Positions 1-10,939 of a DNA stretch of 64,000 nucleotides are shown piece after piece. The DNA comes from Cyprinodon diabolis (lineage: Eukaryota; Chordata; Actinopteri; Cyprinodontiformes; Cyprinodontidae). A model generated the notes under the pieces. That model was given only the letters and a program-made list of their open reading frames with translations. It was not told the origin of the DNA and did no database searches. The stretch is taken from positions 7,544,501-7,608,500 of the forward strand of contig CM060076.1 in the NCBI GenBank assembly GCA_030533445.1. Direction: 5' to 3'. Every line of letters starts with the position of its first letter. The first letter of the stretch is position 1. Made by a program: the position numbers and the translations under genes.

Positions 1-265
1 ATCAACATATTCTCATTATCAGTTCGTATGAAATCGTACGAAAAGTTATGCACACTATTTCGTACGTTTTGGACGTTTAAAATACAATTAGCCCTAACCC
101 TGACCCTAACCCTAAGATATAAAACAGCAAGCAACGTATTGCTTGCTGTTTTATATCTTAGGGTTAGGGTCAGGGTTAGGGCTAATTGTATTTTAAACGT
201 CCAAAACGTACGAAATAGTGTGCATAACTTTTTGTACGATTTCATACAAACTCATAATGAGAATA
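1..265. repeat. Foldback hairpin with telomere-like repeats in both arms
   Basis: Two arms of about 130 bp pair around a 4-nt loop (CGTA at 135-138) with only a few mismatches. Each arm contains four telomere-like units, CCCTAA, CCCTGA, CCCTAA, CCCTAA on the left and the complementary TTAGGG-type units on the right. The arms also carry CGTACG motifs. The left end may be cut by the window edge, so no target duplication can be checked. It is probably a non-autonomous foldback DNA element. The reading frame across it is only the translation of the hairpin. Confidence 0.85.
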
Positions 266-391
266 CACTGCACAGATGCAGTCATAGCTGCCATCATCAC
301 AGAGAAATGAACCTGGTTAGCTTTGAACCCTGGACTCAAGTGATGCAGCAGTGTGAATAACTATGCAGCAGCTTTTTAAATGAATCAATAT

Positions 392-417
392 TAGTGTGTG
401 AATATATTCACACACTA
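392..417. repeat. 26-bp perfect palindrome
   Basis: Both 13-nt halves, TAGTGTGTGAATA and its complement, pair without mismatch around the centre at 404/405. It lies just beyond the stop codon of the minus-strand coiled-coil gene, so its transcript would form a hairpin in or just after the 3' UTR. Confidence 0.8.
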
Positions 418-432
418 TCACAACAAAAGGGT

Positions 433-1236
433 TTAATACAGATATTTAACTGCCAACCCCACAAATACTGGCACTAAAATAAAAGGGCTTACTTTGTAAA
501 GTGTTTGGATAAACGTATGTCCCTCTTTTCCATCCCCACTTTTCACCTGATTTGAACTGTCTTTAGTCTGTTTTGTCAAGCCTTGATCCTCTGCTGCAGG
601 AGGGTCATTTTTTAGATTTACAACCTCATTTGAACTCGTTTCTTCTTGATATTTTTTTGAATAGAGCTCAAGCTGATTCAGTTCCTCCTTCACATCGTTG
701 ATTTTATTAACAAGGGAAGTAAATCGTTCTAGTACGTTGTCTCCCTCCACATACTTCTCAGAGGTAAACTGTCCACAGGTCCGAAGGTCCAAGTTTTCCT
801 TTAAATCTTTTTTCATTTCCTCCAACTCTTTAACCGCCTGTTTAGCCTTGCTGAAACAATTTACAACCTCAGTTTCACATGTGAGTGTTTCTGGTGAGCC
901 TGGTATCTGGTTTTGTAGCTTTTTTATATCCTTCCTGAGCGACCTCTGGTGCGTTGTTGCATTAATTGTGTCAAATTCCACTTCATCTAGATCTATTACA
1001 TTTTTTCCCATACCTATAAGCTGCTGTTTGAGTTCATCATACCTTGTGGCTAAATCTACAAATTTTTGCCGTTCTGTCTCGGTTTTATCCATTCTATACT
1101 TCACGGAATCCAACTCCAGCTCAACCTCCCTGATTTTTCTCTTGATTTTTTTGATCAGTTTATTAAGAGCTGTTATTTTCTTTTTCAACTTCAAGTAATG
1201 TTTACTATTTTCAAGATATTCATTCATTGCATCCAT
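433..1236 (-). CDS. Tail-anchored coiled-coil protein, 267 aa, unrecognised family
   Basis: I do not recognise this protein. It is rich in Lys and Glu, with long heptad-like helices over residues 5-75 and 95-195 that read as coiled coil. A polar low-complexity linker follows (about 200-240). A hydrophobic segment ends the chain (about 248-267, ending AVKYLY), which suggests a single C-terminal membrane anchor with the coiled coil in the cytosol. The first ATG is the likely start: an in-frame TGA lies 18 nt upstream inside the same exon, and the context is GACATGG. The whole coding region is in one exon, preceded by an 80-nt intron and a TATA box. An ATTAAA on the coding strand overlaps the TAA stop and may be the polyadenylation signal. 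Small fish coiled-coil/single-pass membrane proteins such as the SMCO type are a possible comparison, but that is inference. An intact frame among broken transposons argues that it is a real gene. Confidence 0.75.
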   Translation of the reverse strand: MDAMNEYLENSKHYLKLKKKITALNKLIKKIKRKIREVELELDSVKYRMDKTETERQKFVDLATRYDELKQQLIGMGKNVIDLDEVEFDTINATTHQRSLRKDIKKLQNQIPGSPETLTCETEVVNCFSKAKQAVKELEEMKKDLKENLDLRTCGQFTSEKYVEGDNVLERFTSLVNKINDVKEELNQLELYSKKYQEETSSNEVVNLKNDPPAAEDQGLTKQTKDSSNQVKSGDGKEGHTFIQTLYKVSPFILVPVFVGLAVKYLY

Positions 1237-1258
1237 GTCTTTACGTTTCAGTCAATCC

Positions 1259-1363
1259 CTGCAACCCAGAGGAAATGTTTTTAAAATTTCTTGCAGTTTA
1301 AGACCAAACACCTTGATGAGGACAAAATGAACACTTACCTGGAGAGAGGCGGGGTTAGAATGC
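1259..1363 (-). other. Predicted non-coding exon 1 and 80-nt intron of the coiled-coil gene
   Basis: On the minus strand a consensus donor CCAG|GTAAGT has its intron side at 1338. A polypyrimidine stretch ending GGTTGCAG|GG gives an acceptor at 1259. The intron would be 80 nt. Exon 1 would be about 25 nt if transcription starts about 30 nt after the TATA box (near 1363). Exon 2 begins at 1258, 22 nt before the ATG. Both splice sites are near consensus, but no transcript evidence is available. Confidence 0.6.
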
Positions 1364-1386
1364 CACCAAGGTTCTGAGGACTGACA

Positions 1387-1394
1387 TATTTATA
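1387..1394 (-). promoter_or_regulatory. TATA box of the coiled-coil gene
   Basis: TATAAATA on the minus strand sits 48 nt upstream of the predicted exon-1 donor and about 150 nt upstream of the start codon. The spacing to the first exon fits a core promoter. Confidence 0.55.
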
Positions 1395-1567
1395 GACACA
1401 GGCATGTGCTATGACATCAGCATTCTACTGATGATGTCATCAAGGTGTGGCTTCAGCAGAGTTCTATTCCATGTTACTGTTTACTTTCATTTTGAAAGAT
1501 GCATTTCAAACTGTTTGGGTCCAATATTTCTGTTTGCTCAGTAAAATTCAATTAAAAAAATACTTTA

Positions 1568-1955
1568 GAACAGAATAGAATTCAACTTTATTGTCATTAC
1601 AATTTCGCAAATACAAAGCAATGAAATGTAGTTTGCATCTAACCAGAAGAGTGTGTTCCGGTGTTGGATCTATAGATTGTTGTGTCTGTGTCTGTGGGGG
1701 AGGGACACAGTCCATTGTGTTAGTGAGTGAGGACAGTCCATATGTTGTTGTGTGAGTTTTTTTTATTGTTTTTCTTTTTTTGGTGGTGGTGGTGGGGGGG
1801 GTACAGTCCTCATTGGTGTCAGGAGGCGTTCAGGAGCATGACAGCTGTGGGGAAGAAGCTGTTCTGGTGTCTAGTGGTTCTAGGCCATAGAATTCTGCAA
1901 CGCCTCCCAGAGGGCAGGAGTGAGAATAATGTGTGTGCAGGGTGAGTGGAGTCTT
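1568..1955 (-). repeat. Teleost retroposon-like repeat, 3' tail at left
   Basis: The left end reads ATTCAACTTTATTGTCATT and the body contains the GTTCAGGAGCATGACAGC and GGGAAGAAGCTGTTC stretches, which I recognise as a widespread fish interspersed repeat. The same tail in the opposite orientation is at about 25840-25896. A T-rich and G-rich low-complexity insert is present at about 1757-1801. The family name is uncertain. The sequence after it (1956-2100, GGGATGCACGAAATTGG and onwards) resembles one end of a fish DNA transposon, but no second end was found. Confidence 0.6.
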
Positions 1956-2289
1956 TCGTAGGGATGCACGAAATTGGCTTTTTTGCTGATATTCAATATG
2001 CCGATATTCAAAACACTGAAGTCCCAATTCCGATATAAGTTGATACCAATACAAACTAATTTCAAAACATATGAGTCACAAAATTTAAGCATAACCATCT
2101 TCACTGTAACGCCCCACTAGATACTTTATCACTAAAAGTCCCGGAGATACGAGAATTTTCTTCAGCCTGCAGTCCCCCCGCAGTACTTATCAACTCATGA
2201 ATCCCTTTTCAGATGTAAATGCCCCATTAGCGCTGTGGCTGGAGAACAAATCCACCCCCTTCAGTTTCGGTTTTAGCTCAAGTCTTTCA

Positions 2290-2922
2290 GGCCCCGTCCA
2301 CACGAAGTCAAAACGAACAGGAAACGCTAATATTTTCCAGAACGTTTGTCGTAAAGATGGAGACGTAAAATAAATGTCATCGTCCACACGAATGCATGAA
2401 AACGCTGCAAAATGTATGCCAGGCCTGTAAGTGGCGCTGTGGTGCCAAAGCAAAAATAGGCGACGAAATGTTGGGCATGCGCACTAATATTTATACATGG
2501 TTGCCCTGCGGGTCCATTTTCGTGGTTTAGTCAGATTCAGGTGCTGAACTATGTCGTCGATATTGCTCTGTTCTTCCTGGAGATATTCCAGAAGAAGAAG
2601 ATTCTGTTGTAAGCCCAACAGCAGGGTGAGTAGCATGAGCAGCAACCATTCAACACAGTACGGCGCCATTGTTGTTGTGATACTGTGTTGCGCATGCGTG
2701 TTTAGAGGCGACGCTATGACGCATGCGTGTAAAAAAAAAATGCGGTTAGAGCGTAAAGATGGAAACGCGAAAACGGCGTTTCAAAATCTTCCCACTCTGA
2801 AGGCTGAATAAAAAAAAGATCGTTTACAGACCCCCGAAACGCCGGCTTCGTGTGGATGAGAGGCTGGTTTGGTGAAAAATTTGTGCGTTTAGGCCAGGGT
2901 TCGTCTTCGTGTGGACGGGGCC
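2290..2922. mobile_element. Non-autonomous DNA transposon with 18-bp TIRs, TCA duplication
   Basis: GGCCCCGTCCACACGAAG at 2290-2307 and its exact complement at 2905-2922 bound a 633-bp element. TCA lies on both sides (2287-2289 and 2923-2925), a 3-bp target duplication of the kind PIF/Harbinger elements make. Related GTCCACACGAA motifs recur inside both ends. No transposase frame is present. The superfamily rests only on duplication length. Confidence 0.75.
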
Positions 2923-2925
2923 TCA

Positions 2926-3959
2926 CTTTGAGACTGCTTTAACTGAGAGCGGGGTGGGGTGGGGGGGGATCATATTTGTGATTAAATATAAGTAGCTCTA
3001 CGTCATCAGTGTCGCCAACAGCGCAATGATTTCAGCGCACGGTTGATCACTGTTGTTGTGAACTGTTGTTGATCAAAAGTGCACAAAGTATACCTGTCAC
3101 AAATGTTTCCTATGTAGTTCTTTTCCTTGGGTGAAATTAATGTTACTCCAGTACTAAAGCATAACGTTTGTCATTCTCTAAGCTGAAATGTTGAATGACA
3201 TGAAAAGGCGAGACAAGACAAAATACAATTATTCTCTGTTTCTTTCACATAGTGAGCTTTGCAATATAAATGAGTCTGTTGGTGAATGGACAATATAAAT
3301 AGGTTCTGCCTTGCCTTGTTGGAAAAGCATGGTTATGACCTGTTCTCAGCTCAGAAACTAGGACCTGTATGATATCTGGTTGTTCAATGGGTTTGCCTAA
3401 GTAAAATATTTAGATATGAATTATTAGGATATTCCTGCAAAAAGGTCTGATGTTGCTGGGGAAGGTAATGAAAAGTGTTTGGAGCATGCTCTTGTTCTGA
3501 TGCCAGCTTGTTTCAAACTTTATCCAGCCTCCTGCAAAAGGGCTGGTCATGTCACAGGTTATTTACATTACAACAAGGACACTTAGCCAGGTAGAGTGAA
3601 TACTCAAACTTGAAGACGGAAGGGGGGCTTGCAGGAAAACTGGAATTCTCCGGGACATCTACAAATAATTACCATTGTAGAGGAGAAAAACACGATTCCA
3701 ACTGCAGGAAAATGAAAAATCTTAACATTTATTTTCAACACTGTCTCAAACAACATTTTGGCACCAGTGTTGTTTTTGACAGCCATCTTAGATTTAGTCT
3801 TAGTCTTCAGGATAAAAAAACTGCCAATAGTCACATTTTAGTAATTATGATATGTGATAGTTTTAGTCGGGTTTTGTTAATTAAAACTTAAAAAGGTTTT
3901 AGTCTAGTTTTAGTCAGTTTTATGTTGCAAAAAAGTTACCCTTTACAATTTCGAATAAC
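2926..3959. other. No recognised feature
   Basis: A G-rich run is at 2951-2969. The rest is AT-rich with no convincing frame or repeat boundary. Confidence 0.5.
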
Positions 3960-4315
3960 ACCCCTCCCTGGGCTGCCACCTTATCGTGGTGGAGGGGTTT
4001 GAGTGTCACAATGACCTTGGGAGCTATGCTGTCTGGGGGCTTCATGCCCCCTAGCAGGGTCACCCAAAGCAGACAGGTCCTAGGCGAGGGACCAGACATA
4101 GGGCAGCCTAAAGACCTCTCATGATGAATAAAAGAAATGGACGTTGTGTTCCGTCGCCTGGTTGCGGGTCACCGGTGCCCCACTCTGGAGCCAGGCCTGG
4201 AGGCGGGGCATGCTGGCGAGCGCTTGGTGGTCGGGCTTTTACACATGGAGCCCGGCCAGGCAAAGCTGGACACAGAGGACTCCCTTATAATGCCATGCCA
4301 ATCCTGACCTAAATG
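3960..4315 (+). mobile_element. LINE 5'-region fragment, conserved fish repeat
   Basis: The stretch beginning CTCCCTGGGCTGCCACC, then TATCGTGGTGGAGGGGTTTG, then a GGTCACCGGTGCCCC block followed by AGGCCTGGAGGCGGGGCA is a conserved repeat. I know it from memory as the 5' non-coding region of a non-LTR retrotransposon common in fish. No reverse transcriptase follows, so this is a fragment. Clade assignment (RTE-like) is inference. Confidence 0.55.
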
Positions 4316-4939
4316 TTAAGAATATGTTTACTAAGATATTGAAATATTTAAATAGATAGAATCAAGAACTATGTGAGAGACATATTCAAAGATCTATGTA
4401 ACTTTTCATCTGAGTCTTTATTCAAAAGTAAACAGTATGTAATTAAATGTTTGCTTTGGATGTAATTTAGAGATTCCTTTTGGTATAAAGAAAGAAGGTT
4501 TTGCATCACCTCTTGTGAGCTGAACGAAATAAAATCTTGATAATAAGACAAAAGGTTTTTTTTACGCTTGGCAGAGGATGATCAGCCACATATAGTTTAT
4601 TAAGTAGCGAGGGCAGGAAGAGCCATACTGCTGAGAGCGAAACATCATTGTAGAGCGTAAAGCACAGACTCGGAGATACGCAGCGCAAAGATGCATTTCC
4701 GTAAAAGCACAGCTGGAAGAGCAGAGTTTGTCAGATATCAGCGTGCAGTCTGGATTATTTTCTACAGTGCTGCTGCTGCCACATGTCCATCTGTGATCAT
4801 GCAGAATGTGCACCGCTGCACCCCAGGTGGGCAACGTGACCAAACAGGACGCAGCAGCAAAGCTGATACTGCTTTAAATAAGCTGATTTATCTAGAATTT
4901 CCTTCTTTAATCTGTGGAATATTGCAAAAATTAGAAATA
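4316..4939. other. No recognised feature
   Basis: AT-rich sequence. Short frames here have no recognisable content. Confidence 0.4.
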
Positions 4940-6118
4940 TCCTGTCCAGGGGTGATGCTGAGGAACTACCGTAGTCCATGCATTTGTTACTTCAAGGCTG
5001 GACTATTATAATTCTTTACTATCAGGAAGTCCACAAACTGTAGTCAAAAGCCTTCACCTGGTCCAAAATGCTGCAGCCAGAGTTCTGATGAAAATAAAAA
5101 AAAAGAGATCATATCTCTCCTATCCTGGCTTATCTTCATTGGCTTCCTGTTAAATCCAGGATAGAACTTAAAATCATCCTTCTCACATATAAAGCTAAAT
5201 GGCCAAGCTCCATCTTATATCAGAGTTCCTAACAGAGCACTTTGTTGTCAATCTACAGGTTTGCTAGTGGTTCCTAGAATTTCTAAAAGTAGAATGGGAG
5301 GCAGATCTTTTAGTTCTCAGGCTCCTCTCCTGTGGAACCAACTACCAGTTTTAGTCAGTGAGGCAGACACCCTGTCTACTTTTAAGGCTAGGCTTAAAAC
5401 TTTCCTTTTTGATAAAGTTTATAGTTAGAGTGGCTCAGGTTATCCTGAGCTATCTCTATAGTTATGCTGCTATAGGCTTAGACTTCCTGAGGACATAGGG
5501 ACCCCTATTTCATCATTCTATCTCTATTCTCCCACTCTGCAGAATCTGTTAGTTCAATCTCTAACGTTCTGCTCTCTCTGCTTTTTCTCATAGTAGCTTC
5601 ACCTCGTCTGTTCCTGTTTGGCTGTGACGTCATCCTGGAGAGAAATATCGGCTGTGCTGCTTCCATCAACACCTTTGTTTATTGATGTTTGAAATCGGCC
5701 TGTTTTTCCAGTGTAGTCCTGTTTTTCTGACTGTGACTAACTGGATGTGCTCTCTACATCCTCTGGCATGGGAGCTGGCTCGGAGCTCGTCTGCCTGGCT
5801 GTGTGTTTCCTGGACGGGGCCGCCTTTTACAGTTGCTTCTTGTATCTCTCCTTCTGTCTCCTTGAACCCCAGTCGGCCTCGGCAGATAGCCGCTCACACT
5901 GAGTCTGGTTCTGCTGGAAGTTTCTTCATGTTAAAAGGGAGTTTTTCCTCTCCACTGTCGCTACAAGCATGGTTAGTGTGAGGGATTGCATCCGAGTCAA
6001 TGAGTCGATACAATCAACTGATTTTCCTTTGATAGAAAACTTTGAATCAATTTGACTGTATGATCTGGTGAACTGTCTTGAGATGACGCTATATAAACAA
6101 ACTGAACTGAACTGAGCT
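4940..6118 (+). mobile_element. 5'-truncated LINE, L2 type, with 3' end
   Basis: The copy starts inside the reverse transcriptase coding region and runs through a 3' UTR to the typical fish L2 tail: GGAGTTTTTCCTCTCCACTG near 5939 and TTGAGATGACGCTATATAAA near 6079, followed by ACTGAACTGA repeats. It is 5'-truncated and carries stops and frameshifts. A shorter copy of the same tail is at 41035-41136. Confidence 0.8.
5264..5428 (+). pseudogene. C-terminal end of L2 LINE reverse transcriptase ORF
   Basis: This frame encodes about 54 residues with the motif APLLWNQLP followed by STFKARLKTFLF, the conserved end of L2/CR1-type ORF2 proteins, and stops at TAG. Upstream parts of the reverse transcriptase are present only as frameshifted fragments. 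Confidence 0.7.
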
Positions 6119-6721
6119 TAGCTTGTCTAAAAGTTTACAGCAAAAGTATGCATTTTAAACGTCTGATGGACAACCCGCCAACATTTTTGGTGCCTCATTG
6201 ACTGATTGATATGTTGGGTTGTACCATCTGGTATTCCACTAGGGGGGAAGACCATGGAGTTCACATTTTGAAATACTGCATAATCTTTCTTCCACTTTTG
6301 TGACTTGCTCATTTTGTTAATTTTGTTAACCGGTAAAGATTTTTAACAATCTATTATTTTAAACAGAATTTTACACTGAAATAAAATGAGGTGTTTATGT
6401 ATCCATGTTATACATTGAATTGAATGTTTGTTTTTTTTATTTTTTATTTTTTTTTCTGGCTTCATGGGAGCAGTAGGCTTTATGCTGCCGTGCAAGGCTT
6501 TAAACCTGGGTATGAATGGGGACAAAGCCATTCTCAAGCACATATCAAGGTGTTTATTTTGAGCCTGGATCCATATTTATTTTTGATTATTTTAATGTGG
6601 AGAATCGTGCTTCACAGCAGCAGGTTTGAGCCAAACACACTCTAAATGTTCAGGCTCCGCTCCGGTCCGGCCAGGTAAAGATCCACTATTTGTTGGGCCC
6701 TCAGGATTGTGTGCTGAGCTG
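6119..6721. other. No recognised gene; T-rich tract
   Basis: A poly-T/A-rich tract is at about 6428-6456. No coding region or repeat boundary was recognised. Confidence 0.4.
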
Positions 6722-7331
6722 TGTTAGGGTTTCTCTTACCTTTCCTCCTCTGAGTCTCCAGCCCAGAAGAGCCTCCAGCTGGTTCCAATCGGACGCAATC
6801 AGGGAGCAGTATTTAGAGGAGTGGATTTCCTGGGACGGACGCCAGTCGGTTAATTTCCACGCAGTGGTAACTTACCAGCTAGCTCTTCTTAAACTGAACT
6901 CTGTGTCTTGGCTCAAGCTCACCTCCTTGTCTTCCTTGTCCCCTAGAAGCCTTGCAGTTCCAAGCCGGTTCTCTTCTCAGTCCTCCTGGATCCATCCTCC
7001 GCTGCTCACCTGCCTGTCCACCATCTGGAGCTCTCAAGTCGAAACCCGACACCTCAGCCAAACTCAGTCTCTGTGGGTTCATCCAACCTCCTCTCCATCT
7101 GCTCCGCTCTCCATGGATCTGTAAGGAGTTTGCATCTTTTCTAGTTTACTCAGTTCCCCAGCCCGAATCTAACTGATCTCTCTCTCTGTGCAGTTCCTGA
7201 TTAAGCTGCTGTTTCCTGAACATCTTCGCCGATCCAAAACTATCTCTCTGTCAAAACTTTTCAATAAACTTTCTAAACCGCTTCCTGACTCGTGTTGTGT
7301 CTGCGCCAGAGTCAACTCTAGAATCATGTCA
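6722..7331 (+). mobile_element. Solo LTR, sushi-like chromovirus type
   Basis: It starts TGTTAGGG and ends ATCATGTCA, with CAATAAACTTTCTAAACCG before the end as polyadenylation region. A TATA-like AGTATTTAG lies about 30 nt before GACGCCAGTCGG, the position where related LTRs start transcription. No internal region adjoins it. No clear target duplication was found, so the exact ends are approximate. A 144-codon frame inside is not a gene. Confidence 0.55.
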
Positions 7332-7592
7332 CTATTGCAATCGCACCAAACAGGAAAAAGAACAGCGAGAAGATCCGGTTCAGTTGACAGTTTTCTAAGG
7401 AAACCAGGCAGATTCCATTTAGTCTCTTATGTAAACACATAGCAGCACTGGACATCATTGTGCTTTGTATTGTTGATTTTGCAGCAAGCCCTAAAACTAA
7501 GCAAGAATGCAGTAATAGCGGAGATTATCTTTTTCTCTGATATGAAGAAATCTCCATAACCAATTGGGAATTTAAGTAAAAAAGCATTGCTG

Positions 7593-8410
7593 TGTCATGA
7601 TTTTATCAAGAGCTCGGAACCACATGCAGTAAACCAATACAGAGAGACCAGTGGGAAAGTTTAACAGATTTATTGAGAAGATTGTGATGAATCCAGTGTA
7701 GCTCAGAACACTGCTCAACCGAAGCTGGAAAGTGAGGGGAAGACACTGTGGTTAGTTCAGGCTCAGTGGGAAATTAGACTCTCGAACTTAGAGAGGAGAA
7801 ATAGATTGCTGACTCACGTTTCCAGAGAAATGGTTGACTCTTTGACTCCAGTCCTTGTGGGGGCGTTCCAGTGTTTGTCTCATTCGATGGAGGGCGAACA
7901 GGGTTTACCCAGAATGCGGTTGTTTGTAGGTGAACGGAGAAGCTGACTGCCACTTAGATTTCCTGCGGTACTTGAACGGGTTGTTGTGGAGATGAATCCC
8001 GTGCTCAGAGAGCAGCCCCAGACATTCCTTGGGGAAATGGGTTGATCAGAATCACACCCTTGAATCCTCATTTCAGCTTGATTCTCAGAAGATCCTTCCA
8101 GGGGAGAGAAGGTCCGAAACATCCAGTTGCAGGTTGACACCCTGCCGAGAAGCAAAGACAAAAAAATTAGATTAAAACTCAGGTAGACAAAAACTCAGTT
8201 TGACTCAGCAAAACTCAGCTTGGCTAGAGTATCCAAAACTGGCAAACACTGTGGCGTCGAGGTAGTGGCAGTCAGCAGCTTAAGAACACTCCGTTAACGA
8301 GGTAACCCTCCGCAGGTGCATGAGGAGGCGAACCAGGACCAGGCACCGCCTGGTGGAGGAAGGAAGACAAACACATAAAAACACAAACCACACAGACAGG
8401 AGTCCTAACA
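7593..8410 (-). mobile_element. Solo LTR, sushi-like chromovirus type
   Basis: Read on the minus strand it begins TGTTAGGACTCC (8410) and ends ATCATGACA (7593). The minus strand carries GACGCCACAGTGTTTGCC about 28 nt after a TTAAG box, matching the transcript-start motif of the full-length element at 14540-20290 (GACGCCGCAGTGTTGACC in its 3' LTR copy). The 5 bp on each side do not match, so target duplication is not demonstrated. Confidence 0.65.
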
Positions 8411-10724
8411 CTATGTAACATAAAATTCAAACGATATTGGAAAAAACAGGTTCTTTGTGGCTTCCTCTAGGTAAGAAACCGAGTTTAACAGATGAGCTCT
8501 GAGTTAGTTGTGAGGTCTGGAAGACGGAAGAGAGAACAGTTTTTAGCACCCCGCAGGAGCGTGTCACAGCTGAACAGAGCTCCAGGCCAGATGCTGCTGC
8601 TATGAAGAGAAAAAGATAGATAAAACAAAAGTTACCAGTCGAAAAAATCTTCACACAACTTTCAATTTCTGAATTGTAGGATAATATAGTAGAGAGCGGA
8701 AAATGTTTTTTTACTATCTCTTCTAGCAGCTGAATACTATAGAAGCATAGGCCAGGACAACCCACACAACTTTAACTGTATGCTTTATCACACAGGAACA
8801 TTTAAGTCTTAAAAATAGTCGATGTGTCTGCCCTCTAAACTAAAAGATCTGCCTTCCATTCGTCTTTCAGAAACTCTCTAGAACCTTCAACAAACCTGCA
8901 GTCTGGGAGCAAAGTGTTCTATTATGCATTTATGGAACAGTCATATCTCTGATGTGTGATAGAGATTAATAATTAAGAGCTTTATGTTTACCCTGTTAAA
9001 TTTTTTATGCAGCATTAAACTGCAAGGGTTCCAACTGCAATAGTGACCCTGAATGCATGGTACTTATTAATCAACTAACACTACTTGCATTCCAAGCAGC
9101 GCTTTGTGATATATACTGTATGTTGTATAAAGTGATCATAAGATAACAATAAGATTGCCAGATATTGAGCAGCCTTAGTATGTAAAAATAAAAAGCAGTT
9201 GACTGTGTGTTTATGGCTTTTGTAGTAATTTGTTCCTATCTAGTTGGTAATACTGCCCACATATTTTTGGATTGTTGTAGGTTTATGTCTTTGGCCACAG
9301 AAAACCATAAGGGAAGTGCTTTATGCAGGTAGTCCCTGCTGTACCAGTGGAGCTGTCTGGCCTTTTTATTTAGTGTCAGTCCAGAGAAGAGTGGTGTCTG
9401 GGATGGAAAAATCACTCTCAACAAAGCAGATATTGATCTTCCCCTAGTCTGTTTTGCTTTGACATGTGCACATTTTAAGGAATACTTTTAACCAAATACC
9501 CCAAAGAGATTCTGAAAATACTATCATGGGGAATTGACTTTATTTTTCGGTTTACATAGAACTCACTTTTACCAGCATACAAGGTGGAAACCTTTTTTTA
9601 GTGGTCAGGGTGATGGCTGATTACTCAAAAGTAAAATTCAAGCTTCACTTCTCTATCAAAAAAATTCTGGTTATACAGATTTTAAATCGCCTTAGTTGTT
9701 ACACTTTAAGTTTTATTTTTTTAAGGCGTCCTTTAAAAAAGCTAGAAAATCATTTCATAAGTGGTGTTAAGCATGCATTCATGGTATGTGACAAATTGGC
9801 ACTTTCTCCACCTGGCAGCTGATTAGAGACACTCTGTAGCAGTGAGTGGGTATGCAGTATTTATGAAGTCATACAAAAAAAGTCAAGGATCAAGAAAGAA
9901 ACAATTTATTGGATATAAATTGGCAGGTTTAAAAGCCATATGGATGATTGCAAGAACGCTGGCATGCGAAGAACAGGCATCAGAGGACATGAGAGGTTAT
10001 TAGGCTGGTAACAGTCATACAGTCATCTAAAGCAGCGAGGTCACCTAAGTTTGAGGATGTCTGCAAAACACATTAGATAGCTGATGGTGTTACCACCACT
10101 TCAGAATTTAAAAGAGGTCATAGTGTGGCTTTGTAGAAAGCAGTCCCTTGTACAGTAACTGCTCAGAATGAAATGTCCATTAAACTGGTCCACAGTTGGA
10201 ACCAGTGGTTTTGAAAACCAGTTTCGGGTGTGCCTTTTTTTTTCAGGACCTCAAGGCTACATGCTCCCAGTATTTTCTCTTTTACGATCCCACCTGTCTC
10301 TCTAGTCAATTTTCAGGCGGATTTTTTTTTTAGAGTCCTCCATTGGTGCACCAGGTGTTACTAAAATAGGTGCTTTTTCCAACACACCACCATATCATCA
10401 CTGTGTTTGGGGCTGGCTAGCACAACACCGGCTATTATATCTTTAACACGTGGCTTGCCGACAATCGGCTGTAAATTGAATTTATAAGTAGTGTTCTACA
10501 GACCTTGTTTGATCAGTAAATCTTGATTATTTTTTTTTTGCTGCACCTCATATGACCTCATATGGCAACATTAATGGTAGAGGAAAAATTGTGTGGTGAG
10601 ATTTATGTTATGTCTTCAGGTAACCTATAGTAGGGATTTCACAGATTGCATACGCATTGTTGTGCAATTTACATCTACTGGTTCTTAGTGGTTTGGTATT
10701 TCAGCAATGTATAAGGGAACGCTG
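8411..10724. other. No recognised gene
   Basis: Mostly AT-rich sequence. Around 9255 a plus-strand frame reads HIFLDC, faintly like the C-terminal region of an L1-like ORF2, but it is too short to call. Nothing else was recognised. Confidence 0.35.
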
Positions 10725-10732
10725 CTCCAACT

Positions 10733-10931
10733 CAGGGGTGCTCAAGAGCTTCTATCCAGTAACCTTCAGATGCATCTCTTTAACACACCTGAATCAAAAG
10801 GCTCAATCCACTTATTTAGCCCAACAGGGGTGGGGTAACGAGCCACTAATCTGATTCAGGTGTGTTAAAAATGGGGTGCATCAAAAAGTTGCAGGATAGT
10901 AGCTCTTAAGGACTGGACTTGAGCTACCCTG
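10733..10931. mobile_element. 199-bp hAT-type MITE with 8-bp duplication
   Basis: The ends are CAGGGGTGCTCAAG and the complement of CAGGGTAGCTCAAG. The inverted arms extend inward to TTTAACACACCTGAATCA on both sides. The flanks CTCCAACT (10725-10732) and CTCTAACT (10932-10939) match 7 of 8, fitting a hAT target duplication. It is non-coding. Confidence 0.8.
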
Positions 10932-10939
10932 CTCTAACT

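Noticed and set aside
28..360. 110-codon frame over the left hairpin
   Set aside because: It simply translates the two arms of the inverted repeat and its telomere-like units; composition mirrors itself.
698..1284. Plus-strand frames of 166 and 72 codons
   Set aside because: They are antisense shadows of the coiled-coil gene, whose frame, start, intron and promoter are all on the minus strand.
6690..7124. 144-codon plus-strand frame
   Set aside because: Inside an LTR-like unit, low-complexity Ser/Pro/Leu content, no motif.
7588..8415. Target duplication of the solo LTR at 7593-8410
   Set aside because: Flanks TGCTG and CTATG match at only two of five positions, so I do not claim a duplication.
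9236..9447. Possible L1-like ORF2 C-terminal fragment (HIFLDC)
   Set aside because: Only a six-residue resemblance; no neighbouring LINE sequence supports it.
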